DNA of 64,000 bases from Erythrobacter mangrovi (lineage in GTDB: Bacteria > Pseudomonadota > Alphaproteobacteria > Sphingomonadales > Sphingomonadaceae), in NCBI RefSeq assembly GCF_013260645.1, contig NZ_CP053921.1, positions 1,371,763 through 1,435,762 of the forward strand, written 5' to 3'. The position numbers and the translations under genes are program-made. This document shows positions 59,763-64,000 of the stretch, piece by piece. The notes under the pieces were generated by a model that worked only from the letters and a program-made list of their open reading frames with translations, made no database searches and was not told the origin of the DNA. Each line of letters starts with the position of its first letter. Position 1 is the stretch's first letter.

Positions 59763-61714
59763 TTGCAGAACTCGGTCTTGCTGCCCTGTGGCTCGCTGCA
59801 GCGCTCGCTGCGCTGCAACTAGTGGCGGGTTTCCTGGCGGCACGCGCCGATGGCGAAACTGAGCTTGCGGCGCTGATCCGGCCGGCGGCCGTGGTGCAGG
59901 GCGCCCTTGCAGCCGTCGCATTCGCCATGCTGATCTGGCTGTTCGCAATCACCGACCTCTCGGTGAAGCTGGTGGCGGCCAATTCGCACTCAATGAAGCC
60001 GCTGGTGTTCAAGATCGCCGGCGCCTGGGGCAACCACGAAGGTTCGATGCTGTTGTGGGTGACGGTCATGGCACTGGCCGGAGCGCTCATCGCGCTGGTC
60101 GAACGGCGCCTGCCCGAACGGACAATGCAGGCGACGCTTGCCGCACAAGGCGTTGTATCGCTAGGATTTTATGCCTTCCTGTTGTTCAGCTCGAACCCGT
60201 TCGAGCGCTTGCCGATTCCGGCTGCGGAAGGTCAGGGGCTCAACCCGCTGCTGCAGGATCTCGGCCTCGCCTTCCACCCGCCGACACTCTACCTCGGATA
60301 CGTCGGACTTTCCGTGGCCTTCAGCTTCGCCGTGGGTGCATTGATCACGCGACAGGTCACTTCCGAATTCGCGCGCGCCATGCGGCCATGGGTGCTCGGT
60401 GCCTGGGTTTTCCTGACGATCGGCATTACCGCCGGTTCCTACTGGGCATACTACGAGCTCGGCTGGGGTGGCTGGTGGTTCTGGGACCCGGTCGAGAACG
60501 CGTCTTTGATGCCCTGGCTTGCCGCGACGGCACTCCTCCATTCGGCCAGTGTGCTGGCCAGCCGCGATGCGCTGCGTACCTGGACGATCATGCTCGGCGT
60601 GGTTGCCTTCTCGATGAGCATGGTCGGAACCTTCCTCGTGCGTTCGGGCATTCTGACCAGCGTCCATGCCTTCGCCGTCGATCCCGAACGCGGGAGCTTC
60701 ATCCTGGCGCTGCTGGCACTTTACATCGGTGGTGCGTTGCTGCTGTTCGCACTGCGTGCGAGCACGATCAGTGAGGGCGAACGGTTCACCGTCGCCAGTC
60801 GCGAAGGGGCACTGGTGTTCAACAACGTCATGCTCAGCGCGATCCTGGCGATCGTGCTGCTTGGCACGCTCTACCCGCTGGTGACCGAGGCCTTCGACGT
60901 GCGCGTTTCGGTCGGGCCGCCCTATTTCAACCCAGTCGGCGCGATCTTCGCGGTACCGATGCTGGTGGTGATGACCGTCGGCCCGCTGCTGCGCTGGCGG
61001 CAGGACCGGCTGGAGCGCGTGCGCAACGAGGTGGCGCTGGTCGCCGCGCTGATGCTGGCGGCACTGGTGCTGTTCAGCCTGCTTGCCAGCGTGTCTTTGC
61101 TGCCGCTGCTTGGCCTGGCGCTGGGCATCGGGGTTGGCGTTGCCAGTATTCTGCCGCTGCGCGGACGCAAGCTCACGCGGGTTCCCCTGGCGACCTGGGG
61201 CATGGTTGTGGCGCATTTCGGCATCGCCGTGGCGCTGCTCGGCATGGCCAGCGAAAGCGCTTTTTCGACCGAGAGACTCGCGGCGGTGCAAGTGGGCGAG
61301 GCAACCACGGTCGGTCCGTGGGCGATCACGCTTGAAGGCGTGGAGCCGGTTGCCGGACCCAATTGGACCGCGCTCGAGGGCCGCATTGCCGCGCGCTATG
61401 ACGGTGGTGAGCCCACGGTTATCGATCCGCAGGCGCGCAGTTTCTGGGCGCCACCGCAACAGACCACCGAAAGTGCCCTGATAACCCGCTGGAACGGCCA
61501 GCTTTACGCCGTGGTCGGCGACCAGGCAACCGATGGCCGCTGGCAGTTGCGGCTGTGGTGGAAACCCTTCGTGACGCTGATCTGGTACGGCGGCCTGCTG
61601 GTGGCGCTTGGTGGCGTTCTCGCCTTGGTTGGCCGGGTGTTGAGCGATCTCAAGCGCCGACACGTGGTCAAGCGCATGGCGGAACGGCGCAAGGAACAGG
61701 AGGCGCTGTCATGA
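59759..61714 (+). CDS. ccmF: Cytochrome c heme lyase subunit CcmF
   Basis: A 651-residue membrane protein starting at GTG 59759 (GTGA overlap with ccmE). The tryptophan-rich WWD motif WGGWWFWDPVENASLMPWL (about residues 237-255) and flanking histidines bind heme; AFHPPTLYLGYVGLSV is another family hallmark. Length is normal. It completes ligation together with CcmH and CcmI. Confidence 0.96.
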   Translation: MIAELGLAALWLAAALAALQLVAGFLAARADGETELAALIRPAAVVQGALAAVAFAMLIWLFAITDLSVKLVAANSHSMKPLVFKIAGAWGNHEGSMLLWVTVMALAGALIALVERRLPERTMQATLAAQGVVSLGFYAFLLFSSNPFERLPIPAAEGQGLNPLLQDLGLAFHPPTLYLGYVGLSVAFSFAVGALITRQVTSEFARAMRPWVLGAWVFLTIGITAGSYWAYYELGWGGWWFWDPVENASLMPWLAATALLHSASVLASRDALRTWTIMLGVVAFSMSMVGTFLVRSGILTSVHAFAVDPERGSFILALLALYIGGALLLFALRASTISEGERFTVASREGALVFNNVMLSAILAIVLLGTLYPLVTEAFDVRVSVGPPYFNPVGAIFAVPMLVVMTVGPLLRWRQDRLERVRNEVALVAALMLAALVLFSLLASVSLLPLLGLALGIGVGVASILPLRGRKLTRVPLATWGMVVAHFGIAVALLGMASESAFSTERLAAVQVGEATTVGPWAITLEGVEPVAGPNWTALEGRIAARYDGGEPTVIDPQARSFWAPPQQTTESALITRWNGQLYAVVGDQATDGRWQLRLWWKPFVTLIWYGGLLVALGGVLALVGRVLSDLKRRHVVKRMAERRKEQEALS

Positions 61715-62238
61715 GCTGGCGCCTGTGGATCCCGTTGCTGCTGTTTTCCGGCTTCCTGGGCCTTGCGGCCTACCAGCTGACACAGCCGAAGGACGAATTC
61801 GTCGAGAGCCGCATGATCGGCCAGCCGCTTCCCTATTTCGACCTGCCGGCCGCTGCCGATGGACTGGTCGGCGCGAAGAATGCGGATTTCGCCGACGGCA
61901 AACCGCGCCTGCTCAATATCTGGGCGAGCTGGTGCGTCCCCTGCATCGCCGAGGCTCCACAGCTGGAAGCGCTGAAGCAATCCGGTGTCGAGATCGTCGG
62001 CATTGCGATCCGCGACCGGCCCGAAGACGTCACCCGTTTCCTGGGCCAATACGGCAATCCCTATGTCGCCGTAGGTCGCGACGACCTGTCCGAAGTCCAG
62101 CTGGCGATCGGCTCCTCCGGCGTTCCGGAGACCTTTGTGATCGATGGCAAGGGTGTGATCCGCTACCAGCACATCGGCGATATCCGCGCCGGCGATGTCC
62201 CCACGCTGCTCGCCAAGCTGCAGGAGGCCGCACAATGA
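61711..62238 (+). CDS. ccmG: DsbE/CcmG thiol:disulfide interchange protein
   Basis: A 175-residue periplasmic thioredoxin with an N-terminal anchor helix (LWIPLLLFSGFLGLAAY). The redox motif is WASWCVPC and the acidic loop and GVPETFVIDG cis-proline region match CcmG. It keeps apocytochrome cysteines reduced. Overlaps ccmF by ATGA. Confidence 0.95.
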   Translation: MSWRLWIPLLLFSGFLGLAAYQLTQPKDEFVESRMIGQPLPYFDLPAAADGLVGAKNADFADGKPRLLNIWASWCVPCIAEAPQLEALKQSGVEIVGIAIRDRPEDVTRFLGQYGNPYVAVGRDDLSEVQLAIGSSGVPETFVIDGKGVIRYQHIGDIRAGDVPTLLAKLQEAAQ

Positions 62239-62642
62239 TCGGGCGCATTTTCGCGGTACTGATGCTGGCCCTGGCGGTTCCTCTCGCGGCGCAGGACACC
62301 ATGCCGCCGGCACCCTATGCCTATCGCCAGCTCGACGATCCGGCGCAGGAGGCCGCGGCGCAGGAATTGATGGAGACGCTGCGCTGTCTCAAGTGCCAGT
62401 CGCAGTCGATTGCCGATAGCGATGCCCCGATGGCTGGCGACATGCGCCACCAGGTTCGCATCCGCATCGCCGCGGGCGAAGAGCCTGAGGCCATCCGCCT
62501 GTGGCTGATGCAGCGTTATGGCGATTATGTCAGCTACAAGCCCGAAGTCAGCGCAAGCACCTGGCCACTGTTCGCGGTGCCGCTGCTGCTGGCACTGGTC
62601 GCGGGCATGATCCTGTTGCGCCGCTTCAGGGGGCGCGCATGA
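62235..62642 (+). CDS. ccmH: Cytochrome c maturation protein CcmH
   Basis: A 135-residue protein with a signal peptide ending PLAAQD, the redox-active LRCLKCQSQSIADSDA motif, and a C-terminal helix (WPLFAVPLLLALVAGMILLRR). It accepts electrons from CcmG for apocytochrome reduction. Overlaps ccmG by ATGA. Confidence 0.95.
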   Translation: MIGRIFAVLMLALAVPLAAQDTMPPAPYAYRQLDDPAQEAAAQELMETLRCLKCQSQSIADSDAPMAGDMRHQVRIRIAAGEEPEAIRLWLMQRYGDYVSYKPEVSASTWPLFAVPLLLALVAGMILLRRFRGRA

Positions 62643-63295
62643 CCTGGGTGCCGATCCTTGCGCTCGCGGCGTTGACCTTTGTCGGGGCGATCTTCCTGCT
62701 GAAGTTGCCGCGCACGGTGTGGATGCTGTTCGCTGCCGGCTTGCTGTTCGGCTTGGCTGGATACGCCTTGCAGGGCTCGCCGGGTCTGCCCTCCGCGCCG
62801 GCTTCGGGTGCCGTCGAGCAATCGGCAGAGACCGGGGAACTGCTGGTGCAGGCGCGGCGGGAATTCTATCCCGAGGGCCAGCTTCCGTCGCGTTTCGTCG
62901 TTACGGCAGACGCCTTTGCGCGGCGCGGGCAGTTCGAACAGGCGGCGAATTTCCTGCGCAACGCGGTTTTGGAGAATCCCAACGACGGCGAGGCCTGGCT
63001 GGCGCTTGGCAATGCCCTGGTCGAACATGCCGAAGGCGAATTGACGGCGGCTGCGCTCTACGCTTTCACCCAGGCCGAGCGGGTCCAGCCTGGCAGCCCG
63101 GCGCCGACATATTTCGTCGGCCTTGCGTTCCTGCGCGCCCGGCAGCCGGAGCGGACCCGCGCGCTATGGTCCGAATTGCTGGCGAGGGCACCCGAGGATG
63201 CACCCTGGCGCCCTGTCCTGGCCGCACGACTTGTGCGGCTGGAGGAATTGATGGGTATCTCGCAAGAGGCGGAAGCAGAGGGATCCGGGCAGTAA
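62639..63295 (+). CDS. CcmI-type tetratricopeptide protein (short form)
   Basis: A 218-residue protein with two N-terminal helices (about 4-22 and 28-46), a loop, and TPR-like repeats (about residues 85-200: DAFARRGQFEQAANFLRNAVLENPNDGEAWLALGNALVEH). It corresponds to CcmI, which captures apocytochrome C-termini, but is about half the usual length, with only the first part of the TPR domain. Starts with ATGA overlap of ccmH. Confidence 0.8.
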   Translation: MTWVPILALAALTFVGAIFLLKLPRTVWMLFAAGLLFGLAGYALQGSPGLPSAPASGAVEQSAETGELLVQARREFYPEGQLPSRFVVTADAFARRGQFEQAANFLRNAVLENPNDGEAWLALGNALVEHAEGELTAAALYAFTQAERVQPGSPAPTYFVGLAFLRARQPERTRALWSELLARAPEDAPWRPVLAARLVRLEELMGISQEAEAEGSGQ

Positions 63296-63416
63296 GCCGC
63301 GGGTTCAGTTTTCGTTGCGGTGCGAGATAGAGGCTGCTAATCGCCGCAGCCTTGCGCCGGTACGCCGGGGCGCAATCGCAGGTTTTTGACGCAATGCGGC
63401 AGGACAATCTTATCCC

Positions 63417-64000
63417 ATGAGCGAGGCCACCGTGCCGCAGACAGCCACCCCGGACGAAGCTTCGGGCGAGGGCGAACACACGCATGGCCACGGCCATGGG
63501 ACCCGCACTGCGCTCGCGATCGGTGCGATCGGGGTCGTGTTCGGCGACATCGGTACCAGTCCGATTTACGCGTTCCGCGAAACCTTTTCCGGGACGGTTG
63601 ATATTGCGATTGACCGGATGCACGTACTCGGTGTCGTAAGCTTGATCTTCTGGTCAATGGCAATCGTCGTGGCCCTGCAGTACGTCACCATCCTCATGCG
63701 TGCCGACAACAAGGGGCAAGGCGGCAGCCTCGCACTGATCGCGTTGATCAGTCGCCATATCGGCAGCACGAAGTACGGTTGGCTGGTCGTACTGCTGGGC
63801 GTTTTCGCCACTTCCCTGTTCTATGGCGACAGTATGATCACACCGGCGATCTCGGTCCTTTCGGCGGTCGAGGGGCTCACGGTGGTCGACCACCGGCTTG
63901 ATCCGCTGGTCATCCCGATCGCGCTGGTCTTGCTGGTCTTGTTGTTCCTGTTGCAGCGCCGGGGGACGGCAAAGGTGGGCGCACTCTTCGCGCCAGTGAT
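63417..64000 (+). CDS. kup: KUP-family potassium transporter, N-terminal part (cut by window end)
   Basis: From ATG 63417 the frame is open to the window edge (194 codons). After a histidine-rich cytosolic start ([15 protein letters not shown]), the first membrane segment contains the Kup signature [22 protein letters not shown], and [17 protein letters not shown] and [23 protein letters not shown] follow. It imports K+ by proton symport. The gene probably continues some 450 residues beyond the window. Confidence 0.93.
   Translation, partial: MSEATVPQTATPDEASGEGEHTHGHGHGTRTALAIGAIGVVFGDIGTSPIYAFRETFSGTVDIAIDRMHVLGVVSLIFWSMAIVVALQYVTILMRADNKGQGGSLALIALISRHIGSTKYGWLVVLLGVFATSLFYGDSMITPAISVLSAVEGLTVVDHRLDPLVIPIALVLLVLLFLLQRRGTAKVGALFAPV

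Overview
The window is high-GC alphaproteobacterial chromosome and almost entirely core genome. Gene content and order point to Sphingomonadales, most likely Erythrobacteraceae (Erythrobacter/Porphyrobacter/Altererythrobacter-like). The evidence is a 4.5S-type SRP RNA followed by dnaX-ybaB, lon followed by HU, a GTA-type holin, an FnrL-type regulator, a G-S cleavage-site Psd next to PssA, and a bamA-ompH-fabZ cluster with no lpx genes. This assignment is inferred from protein sequence and gene order alone; no database was searched.

Layout. 0-3.2 kb: 3' end of copB, an orphan GTA-type holin, and the molybdenum-cofactor pair moaA-moeA. 3.4-5.6 kb: a TonB-dependent receptor and tRNA-Pro(GGG). 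5.8-8.7 kb: yajC-secD-secF. 8.7-14.6 kb: a GT4 glycosyltransferase, an XRE regulator, a DUF6456 protein, an ABC-F ATPase and an exported amidohydrolase. 14.7-18.7 kb: SIMPL protein, PepSY-like protein, response regulator, histidine kinase and lipoprotein. 18.7-23.9 kb: chorismate mutase, polyprenyl diphosphate synthase, aldo/keto reductase, HrpB and an NDUFS4-type complex I subunit. 23.9-29.3 kb: SRP RNA, dnaX, ybaB, lon (with a sigma32-like promoter) and HU. 29.4-36.4 kb: a lipoprotein, rlmB, tRNA-Tyr, an AsnC regulator divergent from an S41 peptidase, an M24 peptidase, FnrL and a long FabH-type synthase. 36.5-40.4 kb: psd-pssA, a small membrane protein, rpsB and tsf.

40.4-46.6 kb is the accessory part of the window. 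It holds two exported proteins of unknown function, phzF with an ArsR-like regulator, a visibly AT-richer stretch with a DUF2314 protein, a 65-residue protein and a start-less ORF resembling EF-Tu domain III, and a GST/MarR pair. It separates rpsB-tsf from pyrH-frr, which are usually adjacent in alphaproteobacteria. From 46.6 kb the envelope cluster runs pyrH-frr-uppS-cdsA-dxr-rseP-bamA-ompH-fabZ. It lacks lpxD/lpxA/lpxB, as expected for a bacterium with glycosphingolipids instead of LPS. After rpmE come a DksA/TraR-like zinc finger coupled to a 2OG-Fe(II) oxygenase, tRNA-His, a leucine-dehydrogenase-type enzyme, the cytochrome c maturation operon ccmC-D-E-F-G-H-I with overlapping start and stop codons throughout, and the 5' end of kup.

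No prophage, transposase, CRISPR array or obvious defence island is present. The most unusual features are the islet inside the translation/envelope cluster, an imperfect 44-base direct repeat in that islet, the orphan holin, and several palindromic operator candidates between divergent genes.
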